From Aurantiochytrium sp. KH105 (taxonomy: Eukaryota; Sar; Bigyra; Thraustochytrida; Thraustochytriidae), in contig BGKB01000109.1 of assembly GCA_003116975.1 (NCBI GenBank), forward strand, positions 226,726 to 290,725: DNA of 64,000 bases, read 5' to 3'. Below, in pieces: positions 1 to 10,868 of the stretch (its first letter is position 1; the number at the start of each line of letters is the position of its first letter). Under the pieces are notes generated by a model. It saw only the letters and a list, made by a program, of their open reading frames with translations, did not search any database and had not been told where the DNA came from. The position numbers were made by a program, and so were the translations under genes.

Positions 1-715
1 AAAGTTGCGTTCGAAGAGCATGCCTTCCATTCCACACGTTAGCCTTTGCGGACGACGAGCTTGTGTCCAAAAGAACAAGGATATTACATTTTCTGACTGT
101 GAAAGTAGCAAATTCAGGCGATCGTATTTACTCGAAGAGCAAAGAGTATCTCTCTTTATCGCAATGTCACAGCCTGAGATGATAGAGCAAGACACATTGA
201 CAGAAATGGTCTCGAGCAAGCTCACAAGAAAATACCAGTATAAATGACCTGGTTTGCTGGAGATGTTTCGTTAGGTTAGCATGGTGAAAAAAAAAATGCG
301 CGGCCTCGTGTAAAAGCGGCATTTAAGGAGATGGATAAAGTGCTGGGCCTTCGACAAGGCGACATTATCCAGTAATGCGCTGGACCTTCGTCAAGGACGG
401 CATTACTCATTGACGGAATGATACGCAGGGCCTCGTTAAGGCGGCATCATTGCAGTGGGTGCGATCTTTGATGACACGCGTTGATTGGGTTGCGATACGC
501 ATTGCGGTTCGCACGATGGGTAGGTACTTTGGATCTGCTTGTGCGTGGATGCTATAGCAGTTTACCACCTGGTCTCAAGGTGATGGGTAGCTCATCGTGA
601 CGGGCATCGTCGAATACTACATTACGATTCGATCAAGATGGAAGCAACAACATCAAAAACATCAGGGTATGGAGAAGAGCAAGAGCTAGACTAGACTCCG
701 TGAGAATACGTGGAC
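1..715. other. Intergenic, degenerate short repeats
   Basis: No convincing gene. An open frame covers 5-247 but begins at TTG and shows no family resemblance. About 298-450 carries four diverged copies of a GC-rich 25-28 nt phrase (GCTGGRCCTTCGtcAAGG-CGGCATTA type). The remainder probably contains the 3' flank of the channel gene that ends at 716. Confidence 0.5.
298..450. repeat. Four degenerate ~26-nt repeats
   Basis: Copies start near 298, 342, 377 and 424. Each reads roughly G-C-x-G-G-(G/A)-CCT(T)CG-x-(C/A)AAGG-CGGCATTA. Spacing is about 35-47 nt and the copies differ by substitutions and small indels, so this is an old tandem array or a set of dispersed sites. It has no protein-coding reading. 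Confidence 0.5.
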
Positions 716-1441
716 TCAAAGCTGCGCTGCGGACACAGACGCCACACGGGATTTGCGACGAGCGCTTTCGACACTTTCTTCCTCCCAAGCCTCGCTCTGC
801 ACATTCTCCTCGCCAGTGACAATGTTGGCCAGAAGCTGACGACGCTTGGTAGTAAAGAGACCGTGACTGATACGAATAAGACGCCAGACTCGGGCAATGA
901 TAAGTGCCGAGGCAATGGCGTCATCCTCGGTCTCATGCAGCAAAATCTCGAGCGCGATGCTAGTTGTGACGATAAAAAGATCGAGCTGGTATGAGAGGTT
1001 GCGGAGGAACTGAAAGGGGCCCAGGGTGATGAACGCAAGGACGAGTTCGATCTCAAAAATAATGAGAATGACGAGACTGACAACGTACATAATGGCAGAG
1101 GTTGAATGGACAATGTCTGAATGTTCCTCGCAGTGAATATGGGCCGTAAGAGACTCGACGCCGCTCGAATCGACGCATTCAGCATTATTTGTGATGGCGT
1201 AGCAAGGCGGGAAATGTGCGTCAAGGAAGACTTGCGCAAAGAGGAGAATCACGTCGAACATGAGCAGGCCCGTGAGGGTGTATTGGGTGTTTCGCGCATG
1301 GAGCCACCGGATGGATGAGGATCTCCATAGCGAGTTGTACTCGACGTCCACGTAGGCAACCTCTTCTCGCTCGGTCACGTAGCACTTGATGCGCTTGTCG
1401 TAGTCTTCACGGGTGAACTTGTCCGGATAGGCGTCAGCCAT
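716..1441 (-). CDS. Hv1-type voltage-gated proton channel (voltage-sensor-only)
   Basis: Product of 241 aa starting at the ATG at 1441; the open frame upstream is low-complexity. It has four membrane segments and no pore domain, the layout of Hv1/VSOP proton channels. S1 (about 52-74) contains Asp63 in FDVILLFAQ, matching the selectivity-filter aspartate of animal Hv1. S2 (about 115-137) has Glu130 and Glu132. S3 has Asp154. S4 reads ARVWRLIRISHG with Arg184, Arg187 and Arg190 at three-residue spacing, followed by the family's hydrophilic turn. His112 before S2 and His169 in the S3-S4 loop sit where zinc-binding histidines lie in animal Hv1. The C-terminal tail is short (about 45 residues), with no obvious long coiled coil. 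Expected role: voltage- and pH-gated proton efflux at the plasma or vacuolar membrane. A CTG/CAG tract lies just upstream in the leader. Confidence 0.85.
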   Translation of the reverse strand: MADAYPDKFTREDYDKRIKCYVTEREEVAYVDVEYNSLWRSSSIRWLHARNTQYTLTGLLMFDVILLFAQVFLDAHFPPCYAITNNAECVDSSGVESLTAHIHCEEHSDIVHSTSAIMYVVSLVILIIFEIELVLAFITLGPFQFLRNLSYQLDLFIVTTSIALEILLHETEDDAIASALIIARVWRLIRISHGLFTTKRRQLLANIVTGEENVQSEAWEEESVESARRKSRVASVSAAQL

Positions 1442-1471
1442 CTCTCTCGGTTTTCTCCCGCACTCTTTCCT

Positions 1472-1472
<1 letters not shown>

Positions 1473-1502
<30 letters not shown>
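1473..1502. repeat. CTG/CAG trinucleotide tract
   Basis: An almost pure CTG run (CAG on the minus strand) with one TTG interruption, 30-60 nt upstream of the proton-channel ATG, so probably in its 5' leader. Similar tracts occur at 31127-31152, 36456-36490 and 46150-46230. Confidence 0.8.
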
Positions 1503-2134
1503 CGGCGCGGGTCAATGATGTAACAGCACTCGTGCTTTCCCTTCTCCGCGCCCGAGCAGTGAAGGCGCGGCCTCTCACGCGCGCGACCAGAGGTAGTACG
1601 CCTTCTACTTGCCGAAGTTGTACTTGTAGTTGCCAAGTGGGTGTCCCGCGTGCGCGTGCACGTGCTGGCTGCCGTAGCGGTGGAGACTCGTACGGATTTA
1701 CTTGATAGCCTCCTAGGACCTACTTGTGTAGGACGCCGGACTAAGTTTTCACCCGTAATGGGCCGCTTTTGCTTGGGACTATGGCCGCTATAAGAGCCGT
1801 GGTGGGAGCAGTGGTATACGGACGCAGAACCGGCCTCTCGAACGTGAGCCCCATGCGCTGTGCGATACACCATGGACCAGCCGTGCCGAGGATCATGGTG
1901 GTAAATTGCGCACAATTTACGGGCAGCATCCACATGCTGGCACGAAGCGCACATTCCGCCAAGACAGTCAAAGACTCTACTTTCCTGATCTTGCGTGCTA
2001 GTGAGGTCCAACGTTTGCCAACTGTCTTGAAGAGGACGACACCTCGTCGCAAACAATGCAAGTTTATGCTCTGCTTTACTGGTCTTGCGAGCACTTGGAC
2101 TCCGACGTTTTCTATCATGAAGAGGAAGAAACCT

Positions 2135-2163
2135 CGTCGCAAATACTTGCATTATTTGCGACG
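2135..2163. repeat. Perfect 11-bp hairpin inside a diverged direct repeat
   Basis: CGTCGCAAATA (2135-2145) pairs perfectly with TATTTGCGACG (2153-2163) around a 7-nt loop. The left arm and its upstream context GAAGAGGA-GA-ACCTCGTCGCAAA also occur about 88 nt earlier (2030-2053), so the hairpin overlaps a direct repeat. No gene contains it. Confidence 0.6.
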
Positions 2164-4660
2164 AAGACGGTTAGTCGCGTCGCAGGTAGTGTCATTTTCA
2201 GGTTCAGAGTCGTGACCTGAGGACGAAAAAGTAAAACATGCATTTCGCAAATGGCAAGCCGCAGAATGCTCGTGGCGGTTGTACGTTGGTGGCTTTGTGC
2301 ATTACGATAAGGAAGTTCTTACAGAATCGTGCATGATGAAGCCAACGTGAACTGCGACAAGACAAAGAAAGTGTCAGCGGAGGAGATGCGACAAGACGAA
2401 GAAAGTGGAAGTGGAGGTGATACTTCTCAACGTCTCGTATAATCATCAAGCAAAGACAATGCAAGAGATAATAGAAGTAGCAAGATTTTGGCCCTCTTGC
2501 TCTGGTATTCTACATTTGCAAATCGAGCACAGACCCTTCATAAACTTGAAGCATGTTGTCTGCAGAGAAACTGAGAAGCAAGCTCTTTTGCTTGGGGATG
2601 AAGGTTTACGCTTTCAGAATTCATGTTGTAGCAGCCTGACTCCATGCCGTCTGGATGCTACCAACAGCTACAGCTAAGCCTGTTCGTCCTGGCCCAGAAT
2701 GCCACCGCAATAGCCAGCATTCATTCATTCATTTTGCGACCTTTACGGGCGCCCATTCGTTCATTCGCATTAGGTCCACCATACCCTACCTACCTGCCAC
2801 GCGCGGCCGCACCAAGGGGGGCAGTCTGGCAACCGCAAATGGACTCTCCAACAAGCAAGTAAAAAGGATGGAAAAAGAAAGTGAAAAGAAAGAAATGGAA
2901 AATGAAAAGCCCGACCGTGGTAGATGGGTGGATGGGACAGAGCAAAGTAAAAGAAAAGAAAAAGAAATAAAACGAAAAAAAGTAAAAGAAATACTTACTC
3001 GAGTCCGTTGAGTCAAGGCCGCCCGCGCGGGCGGTGCAAAGTACGGGACCGGGCGCCGCCCTGGCTCCCGTTCCGGTGCACTTCCCTCGCCGAACGCCTC
3101 GCACCCGACCCCGCTCCAGAACACTGACCTAATACAAAGTATGGCTTTGTGTCTGGTGCGCATCAACGGAGGGGGGCGGCACGTGTGGCGCGGGACACGG
3201 AACTCGGTGGCAGAGCTTCCCCTTGCGCGCGGCAGCTTCTTCCGGTCCGTTGATTGGCTGGACGCCCCCGGGCGGGCGGCGGCGCGGGCGGCGCGGAGGT
3301 ACGGGACCCGGGCTCGACCTTGGCGCGGACCTAGGCTTCAACTATACGGAAAGCTAGGCCCTCGCTGTCGCTGCACCGACTCGCTGCCACCGCCTGGACC
3401 GGCTCGCACCTCGCGGCGATGAATGGATGGGTGATTTTTTTGTTTGTTGATTAGTTGGCGGCGAATGGATAGTCGAGGTGGTAATGAAAAGCTCCGGCTT
3501 TTTCAGAGGTTGCTTGGTTGGTGGCCGTGACAGTGGCGACCAGTCAGTGGCTGGCAGGTGAATCAAGTCGGTGTAAACCGTATTTTCATTTGCAGGTTTT
3601 CGATCGATCAATCGACCAATCCATTTTCTCTCAAGAAGACGGCTAGTTTCCGTTGCTTGTATCGATCTGACTCGAAGAGGGAGGAGGCGATGCATTGTTC
3701 ATTTGAAACTCTCCAACCGACGCGGCGGCGCCAGTGAAGACGCAGCGCGTGCGTCTGAGGTGACCCTGCGAGGGAGCGGCAGGAAGCCTGCGAGGGGGAG
3801 GGAACGGAGGGAGGCGGCCGCGCCGGTTTCGGTGGCTAAAAAAGCCCCCCGCGAAAAAAGGGTTTCGGGTGGCGCGCGCATCCGCGGACGGCGCGGGACG
3901 TAGAATTTCGTCTAGCCGGCCAATAGCCCCCCTCTTCGCGGTAGCCGGCGTCAGTGTGGAACCGGCAGGAACGGGCGGTCTGGGACTCATTGGCGGCGAA
4001 AAGTTTTTTGTTAGATCAATCAACCAAATCAAGAAAAAAGAAAAAACAAAGGAAAAAGAAATCAAGGGGGGCGAATGGCGACGATGGACTACGTGTAGCT
4101 CTTAGGCTGCTGCCGTCCGTCCGTAGCGCGCCAACGGCGCTCGAACCGAGACGGCTCGAGTCGCCAGCTTTGGGCAAGTGGTGTCTCGGGCAACGGGCCT
4201 CTTTGCCCTGACGGAAGGGAGCGCGAGCGAGCGCAAGAGTACGACGACTCAAGGCTGTGTTTTGCTCAAGCTAGCTTATAGACTACCGGCCAGCGTGGCG
4301 ACTGGAGCGAGTCGGTCCAGGGAAGCTGGCTCCCGGGTGCGAGCCGATCCAGCGTGACGCGCTCGCAGCACCATCAGAACGGCGCGCTGCTTGACGCTTG
4401 AAGCGGTGCGCTCTGGCAGTCATGCCATGCCATGCCAATTCATGCCATGCCATGCCGTGGCAAGTTCAAGTTCAAGATCGAGATCGAGACCAACAGGTTG
4501 CATCGCGATGTTGCGGCGGATCTTCGTGAACGACGGAACCGTCATGGAGGTTGGGTATATCTCTGATCTGGAACAGGGTCGGGTCCGGTAGGGCCTTCCT
4601 GTTTGGTTATTATGTTGGTTGCGTTGCGTTCATCGACCGGTTCTTGTACGGACCGATGGA

Positions 4661-4692
4661 TCGATCGATGGATCGATTGATCCATCGATCGA
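4661..4692. repeat. 14-bp perfect inverted repeat, GATC-rich
   Basis: TCGATCGATGGATC (4661-4674) pairs with GATCCATCGATCGA (4679-4692) around the 4-nt loop GATT. Its composition suggests it grew from a GATC/GATG microsatellite. No neighbouring gene explains it. Confidence 0.6.
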
Positions 4693-5177
4693 GCGCTGCG
4701 CGTCCGCATCCCTAAGCCACATGCCACTGGCACTGCTACCTTTCGACGTCTCGCTTCCTCTGCGCTGCTGCAGCTGCTGCTGCAGCTCGCCCCGGCGGTC
4801 GCACGCGTCCCAAGGATTCTCTATGGATCTTGAACTCGAGAGCGACAGCGAGCGAATCTCGCAAGCCTTTCTTCTGTTTTCGACTTGAGTCGTCCGCTTC
4901 GAGCCGAGTGGGTCCCTTGCACGAGCCAGGCCTGACGCTCGCACGCATCTGCTGCATGTCGCACTGTCGCGATCGCGTGCATGTCTGGGACTCGCGAGGC
5001 CGAGCGCGGCGGCGTCTCCGAGCACGTCCTTTTGAGGCCCTCACCTTTCAAGTTGCTGTTGCTCCCCCGAACGGCTTTATAGCGGCTCAGTGCAGCACGG
5101 AGGAGATGAGGCCCACCGGATCCGGCCTCGGCTTCTCATTCCATCGTCGCGATCTCTCTCCTCTGTTGGGGACCGTC

Positions 5178-5240
5178 GCGACCGCTCGCCGCGACCGCTC
5201 GCCGCGACCGCTCGCCGCGACCGCTCGCCGCGACCGCCGC
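5178..5240. repeat. 13-bp tandem repeat, about 4.8 units
   Basis: The unit GCGACCGCTCGCC is repeated at 5178, 5191, 5204 and 5217 with a partial fifth copy from 5230. Units abut with no spacers. The arginine-rich open frames across it are translations of the repeat, not genes. Confidence 0.85.
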
Positions 5241-5615
5241 GTCCTGGAGCCCGGCGTTCGCGCGCGCGAGGCCCTCGCCCGTGCACGTGCACGCGATGGA
5301 TGGAGCAAGTTGGCGTGCAGCAGCAGCAGCAGCAGGAGCAGCAGGCGCTGCGCGTCCCAAGCCGACGGTCAGCCGTCTCCGCGCGCGCGGTAGGTAGAAG
5401 CAGCTGCTGCTGCTCGTGTCCACGCCACGGGGTGGGGCAGAACCGCGTGCGTTCTCAGGCTTGCTCACTCGGCCAAGCTCTTTGTTTGTAAAAAACATGC
5501 GTTCGTGGAAGCCCAAAACCCGTGGCAAGGTCGGTTGATAAATGCTGCTGCAGCCATGGCAGGTGCGGTGCGGTGCTGCTGTGCTCGCTGGGCTCTTTCT
5601 TGGAGTTTGCGGCAC

Positions 5616-5636
5616 GGAGAGAGAGAGAGAGAGAGA
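5616..5636. repeat. GA dinucleotide microsatellite
   Basis: About ten GA units in a gene-free region. Simple sequence only. Confidence 0.8.
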
Positions 5637-8337
5637 TGGACGGTCGAAGCTTGGAAAGGAAAGAAATGGAAAGGAATGCGACGGCGCTCGGTTCTTTGTT
5701 CTGAAACGCAGGAGGGAGACGGCAAGTTACCGATGACGATGGATCCGGATCCTCCTCGAGACACGAACCGCACTCGCGACCGCTCGTCGCATCCCTCGCT
5801 CGCGGCAGCAGCAGCTGCTGCAGCACTGTAGATCCTGCGCGCGACAGCGAGCGTCGGGCTGGCGTTCAACCGAGCATGGCGTAGCTGCACTGCGCGACGT
5901 GCTGCAGCGGCAGCGGCAGCAAGACCAGAGGCAAGGCGCTCCCGTGTCTCAAAACGGCCGCCTGGATCGGCGAGGAGTCGATTCGCGGCGCGGCTCAGTT
6001 ACACACACAATATACATGCGCACGCACACACGCGCACAGAGGGGTTTCATTGGGCGTTAGGTAGGTATCTCTTGGTAGCAGTAGCGTGGCATGTGGCCCG
6101 CGCTGCGAGACGATCGCGCCCAAGCCGGCCACTGGCCGTCATCATCGAAAACATATGGCTCCCGCGCGCCGCTCCCTCCGCCTTGCGGCCACCCACCCAC
6201 GCACGCACGCACGCCCGGGCGCCTGCGCGGCTTGGAGCGAGTCCGCTTTGCGCCACGCAGCACGCCGCGCCACGCACGGCGGGCGAGCCTGCACCGCTAG
6301 GCCTCGACCGCCCCCGGCACACAGGCAGGCAGAGTGAGCAAGCAAGCAAGTGAGCATGCACCGCGAGGCTTTTATTCGCAGCGTCGATCGATAATGGCAG
6401 CGGCACCACCCTCGCCCGCCCGCCAGTCAGCCAGCCAGCCAGCCAGCCAACATGCCAGCCTGGTGCGCGCCGCCGCAGTCGCTGCCAGAATCGCGTTCTA
6501 AATTTCATTTGATTATAAAAAGCGCTGCTGCATCGCGCTGGGTTGCGTCGCGTCGTGGGTCGCGTGTCTCGATCGTGTCTCGCGTCGCGCGGGGCGCTGG
6601 GTGGCTGTGCTCGAGCTGCCTAACCGTGCCTGGAAGTTTTTCGCGGCCTCTTCTACTTGCCATTCGGTTTACTTGACTTTGATTCTTACGATTTTCTGTT
6701 TGGTTTATCATGGGTCGTACAATGGCTGGCCAGTCAACAAATTATCTGGCACTGGCTGACTGGATGCAGATGGCCGGTGGTTATTTAGTCACGTTGTTTA
6801 GCGAGTTACGATTGTTTCAAATTCATTTGGGTGGAAAAGGAAATAATGAACAAAAATGATTTTTTCTTCCTTCTTTGCTTTGAACCGCCCTTTCAATAAA
6901 AAAAATAGAAAGAATAAAAAAAGTGAAACATCATGATCAACCCAAGCGCCTTCCACTAAACCATCGAATCCAGTCCTCCGGCCGGGCAGCCTGCCGCCAA
7001 AGCCAGCCAGCAGCCTTCGTTCTGCACGGTGGCCCGGCCGGTCAGTAGCAGCAGCCACGCAGCAGCCACGACCTCGTCGCTCGTCTCGCTCTTGTGTCCC
7101 TAGCTAGCACAGCTAGCTTCGTCTCGGATCTTCGCTGCCGTCTGTCGTGTCTTTGCGCGTCGAGAAGCCTCCAGTGGTCGCCAAGAAGCCTCGTTCATTT
7201 CGAAATCGCGGTCGCGGCGCCCATACCGTAGGCCCGGTAAGACTGACGTGGCAACAGCACAGCTGTGCCACTATTACCTGAGCGTCATTTGCGCAACGAG
7301 AGAACGGCCCTGGCTCTCCCGCCCTCGTTCCTTCATTCACCCCTCCTCTCCCTCTTTCCCCCCCCTTGGCCGAGAGAACGGCGTCACGCCTCGGCTGCCC
7401 CCGCGTTCCTGCCCGTTCGCTCGGCGCGGGGGGCACGCGGCGGCCGTAGTGCGGGGTCCCGGCGTGACGCGCGCGGGGTCCTGCGTGTTCCGCGTAGCCA
7501 GGGCCTAGACGCGCGCCGGCCGCCCGCCGGAGGCCTGCTTCGCGTCGGACGCCGCCTAGCTGGGGGGGGAGGGTACGCCGCGAGATCTACCGCGCTTCCA
7601 GGAAGGCCGCGCCGCGCCCCTAGCAGTTCCGCCCGTGTTCCCCCCGCTCCCTCGGCCTGCGCCCCGCCGTAGAACGCGCCGGAACGCGCTCTGGCCTCCT
7701 CCTCCTTTCCCCTACACAAGCATAGTATTGCTTATTTTGAAATGGCCAAGAACGGAGAGCACGGAACCCGAGAGCGCCCTCTTCGCCTGCCGCAGCCGCC
7801 ACGCTCTCGCTCGCTCCCAAGCTGCGGCTGCTCGCCGCCCCGCTGCCTCTCGCATCCTTCCGGCCAGGTTCTGGCCGCGCCGCTCGCTGCCTGGGCTTCG
7901 GCTTCGGCCTCGGCACGACACGATACGACACAGCGCGACACGACGCGAGGGCGCGACGCGAGAGAGCGGTGGCGGCGGCGGTTCCTCTGGACGCGCCCGT
8001 GCCTTCCCGCCAGGCCGCGCAAGGGGGGAAAGAAAGGAGCAGGCAAGGAAGAGGAAGGCGGAACCGGGCGGAACCCGGACTTGACTCGGCTGAATGAGGA
8101 AAAAACCTTTTAGATTGAAAGGAAAGTGCGTGAAAATTATTTTTCTTTTTCGATTCTTTTTTGTTTTCTTTGTTTTTCTTTTTAGTTGTTATAATTTTTT
8201 CGGCGGCGGTCGAGACCCTCGAACACCAAACCCGAAACTCCAAACCCTCAAACCCAACCACCCCCAAACGCAAACTCCGCTAGCAAGCTGGAGACCTCAG
8301 AGTCAATACCCCTCTACGACAGACACCAACGAGCACC

Positions 8338-8988
8338 ATGCTGGCAATACGTCCCGCCATCGCGCGCTACAATAAGCTCCTCGTCGACCGCCCTGTTATT
8401 ACCAACGCGGTCACCGCCGGTCTCCTCGGTATGACCGGTGACGCCGTCTGCCAGTTTGGCATCGAGGGCAAGACGCTCGCGACCTTCGACACCAACCGCA
8501 TGCTTAGCATGGCCACCTTTAGCGCCTTCTACTCGCGCGTCAACTTTAAGCTCTTCCAGCTTTACCCCCGGATCCTCCCCGCCGTTGTTAAGCGCAAGCC
8601 GCTCGGCGAGGGTGTCGCCAGCAGTCTTATTGACAACCTGGTCCATTCGCCCCTCCTTTACCTGCCCACCTTTTTCCTTTGGACGGGTGCGGTCGAGGGC
8701 AAGACCATCAGCAGATCCATGGAGGACATGTGTGAGCAGTTCTCCACCATCATGCAGAGTCTTCTCCTCATCTGGCTCCCGGTCAACACCTTTACCTTTA
8801 GCGTTGTGCCCCAGAGCCAGCGCGTCTGCTTCGTCGCCGTCGCCAACCTCGTTTGGAACATTGTTCTTGATCATCTCCACCACCATGGCGCTCCGGACTT
8901 CGACTTCAAGAAGTGGCTCGACCTTCCCTCAATAAGTTTCGAGATCCCCTCGGATATCCCGGTCTCCCCGGCTGTAGCACTAGCCTAA
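8338..8988 (+). CDS. Mpv17/PMP22 family membrane protein
   Basis: Product of 216 aa with an ATG start in a CACCATG context. It follows the Mpv17/PMP22 pattern: an N-terminal helix (RYNKLLVDRPVITNAVTAG), a GDAVCQ motif after the first helix, a central PxxLYLPTFFLW segment, and the family signature near the C terminus with WLPVNTFTFSVVPQSQRV then NLVWNIVLDHL. Length is normal for the family (about 180-230). Members sit in mitochondrial inner, peroxisomal or vacuolar membranes with four helices and are implicated in metabolite or ion permeability and mitochondrial DNA maintenance; which membrane applies here cannot be seen. A C/A-rich leader precedes the start, with GCTAGC at 8279. Confidence 0.9.
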   Translation: MLAIRPAIARYNKLLVDRPVITNAVTAGLLGMTGDAVCQFGIEGKTLATFDTNRMLSMATFSAFYSRVNFKLFQLYPRILPAVVKRKPLGEGVASSLIDNLVHSPLLYLPTFFLWTGAVEGKTISRSMEDMCEQFSTIMQSLLLIWLPVNTFTFSVVPQSQRVCFVAVANLVWNIVLDHLHHHGAPDFDFKKWLDLPSISFEIPSDIPVSPAVALA

Positions 8989-9704
8989 ATCGAGAGATGG
9001 CCAGCCCTTCTCTCACGTCTTTGCCCCCTCCCTCCACAGAAAAAAAGCGTTTGGTCCAAAGCAATCAATCAACACACACGAGAAGTCAAGCAATCACTTG
9101 ACCACGACCGAACCATGGAGCGAGTCCGCGGGTCTGCGCTCGCACTGCATTGCCGTCCTTTACCCCTGCCAAGTCCAGGAAAATGAAGCGATGCTTTGCG
9201 CAGCCAGACATCTGCTGTTCCGCAACGCACCAGGGTCAGCCTTACGCTGACCGCGACGCTCGTGCGCAAGCGCGGAACAGGGCAGTGTATCTCAACAAAA
9301 TCTAAACACAAGCACACAGACGCCTACGCCAGCTTGCTTGCGCAGCCGCCTCTGCCTGCTTTAGGAGTCGAACTCATCAAATCTGCTCGCGTCGCGCTTT
9401 GTTTGCGTTGCGCGCGTGCAGTTCACATCGACCGCAGAGGCCCCTGTGCTCAAGCAGCTACTAAACTCACAAAGCATTTTGATGTCATTCTTTCTCAAAC
9501 CAAATCTCCTCATCTCATTCATGATTCGATTTCTCCTATACTGTTCGTTCACTCTACGTCATGTTCTTTCTCTTGCCGCCGTCCGTCTATTGGCTCATAA
9601 AATGCCCGTGCGATCAGGGTAGTACGCGCAGCGCGCACCCCCAATTTAAAAAAAAATCTCCTCTTCAGCACGCCGAAGCTTTGGACGAAGCAGGGTAAAC
9701 AGAC
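8989..9704. other. Intergenic, Mpv17 3' flank and S2P 5' flank
   Basis: No gene recognised. CT/AT-rich after 9470, with the run TTTAAAAAAAAAT about 50 nt upstream of the next ATG. Likely holds the Mpv17 terminator and the promoter of the protease gene. Confidence 0.5.
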
Positions 9705-10868
9705 ATGTCAAAGTTCGCGCGATGGCTTGGGCAGGCATGGTTTCTCGGCGGATCCATCATTGTCTGCGCCTTTGCAGTGGCTAGCCTCGCTGCCGAGGTG
9801 CACAGACTTCCCGGCCGTTCAGAGACTCGGGCAAATAAAGTCCACGCGTTTCGCCATGACGTGAGGAAAGTTCACCACGACGAAAACGACGACCTTACCG
9901 CTGCGCTCGCAACAGCGCTCCATGAACTCCTTCTACCGGTCCATGAGATGAGTACCCTCATGCTCTCCCTGCCAATGACTCGCTCGCTTCCTTGTCTCGC
10001 TGCAGCACTGGTACTCGTCCTCGGCGCGCAGTAAGTCGCATCTTTCTTTTCCAAGCGTGCCGCCTCCGTGAAACACGAGACTCACATGCCTTCTCATCCC
10101 ATACTCACACTTAGCGAGCTTGGGCATTGTCTTGCTGCACGCGCATTCGGACTCAAAGCGCACATTAGGCTCGTTAGCGCTCTCGCGGCCGAAACACGAC
10201 TTGACGAGACAACATTTCGAGCTAAACCACTCTACGCGCAAGTGTCCATCGTTCTCGCCGGTGTATATCACAATCTTGTGACACTGGTCGCTATCAGCGC
10301 GCTCGCACTTGCGTTGAAGCGCGCCGCGCCTCCTCTGCCTCGGTCAGATCTCAATTTTGTCGTGGTCGCCTTGCCAAACCAAGGCCCTCTTCAAATGGCA
10401 GGCCTCGCGCACGGAATGCTCGTCTCTCGAATAAATAACATTCCAATCCGTGATTTATATCAGGATGATGCCATTGGTGAAAGATTAGCAACACTCTTCC
10501 CGGCTCGCTTTGAAGCGCTGACAGCCACAAACACCGATTTCCAAGACTCTTGCCCACGAATAATAGTCTCACGGGATGGACCCGCAATGGCGCTTACATT
10601 TCCCGGCAAACAAACATATGTACATGCTCTACAAGATGTAGCATTGCATAATGCTGACAAGACTTCCTGGCCTCGGTTCTGGCTCATCTCACGGATCGCT
10701 CGACACGTGTCGGCTTTGGGGCCGCCGCTTCTCAACATTCTCGATGACCTTCATCTCTTTGCGCGTCTCGTCATCACCTTTAGTTTCGGCATGGCGCAGG
10801 TCAACTTGCTGCCGATTCCTTTTCTCGATGGTGCACGTCTCTGCAAACTATTTTTCTCGCCGCTCTGA
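9705..10868 (+). CDS. Site-2-protease-type intramembrane metalloprotease (M50), one intron
   Basis: Exons 9705-10030 and 10115-10868 give 359 aa; the 84-nt intron 10031-10114 has GTAAGT and TTAG ends. The splice creates the zinc site: exon 1 ends with CA and exon 2 begins with C, giving His109 of HELGH (109-113), the HExxH of M50 proteases. The second motif, NLLPIPFLDG, with Asp347 as the third zinc ligand, is near the C terminus. TM1 lies at about 8-30 and a second helix runs into the HExxH. The central segment (about 200-230, PLQMAGLAHGMLVSRINNIPI) resembles the PDZ-like insert of S2P enzymes. Known members cleave membrane-anchored transcription factors such as SREBP and ATF6 in Golgi or organelle membranes. 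The protein ends only 12 residues after LDG, shorter than animal S2P, so a further 3' exon is possible. Confidence 0.85.

Larger units (their letters stand above)
1442..8337. other. 6.9-kb gene-poor, repeat-rich block
   Basis: No reading frame here has a recognisable domain or sustained codon bias; long open frames on both strands are Arg/Ala/Pro-rich products of high GC. Visible contents are a CTG tract (1473-1502), a perfect hairpin (2135-2163), a GATC-type hairpin (4661-4692), a 13-bp tandem array (5178-5240), a GA tract (5616-5636), GCAC/CCAG tetranucleotide tracts (6200-6450), several GCTAGC palindromes, and the C/A-rich leader of the Mpv17 gene (8200-8337). Non-coding RNA genes cannot be excluded; none was recognised. 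Confidence 0.5.

Noticed and set aside
5-247. 80-residue protein at the window start
   Set aside because: Begins at TTG, no recognisable motif; could be chance.
5178-5240. CRISPR-like array
   Set aside because: The 13-bp units abut with no spacers; it is a simple tandem repeat in a eukaryotic genome.
10068-10868. Gene starting at ATG 10080 region without exon 1
   Set aside because: This start lies inside the intron and gives SELGH instead of the HELGH zinc motif.
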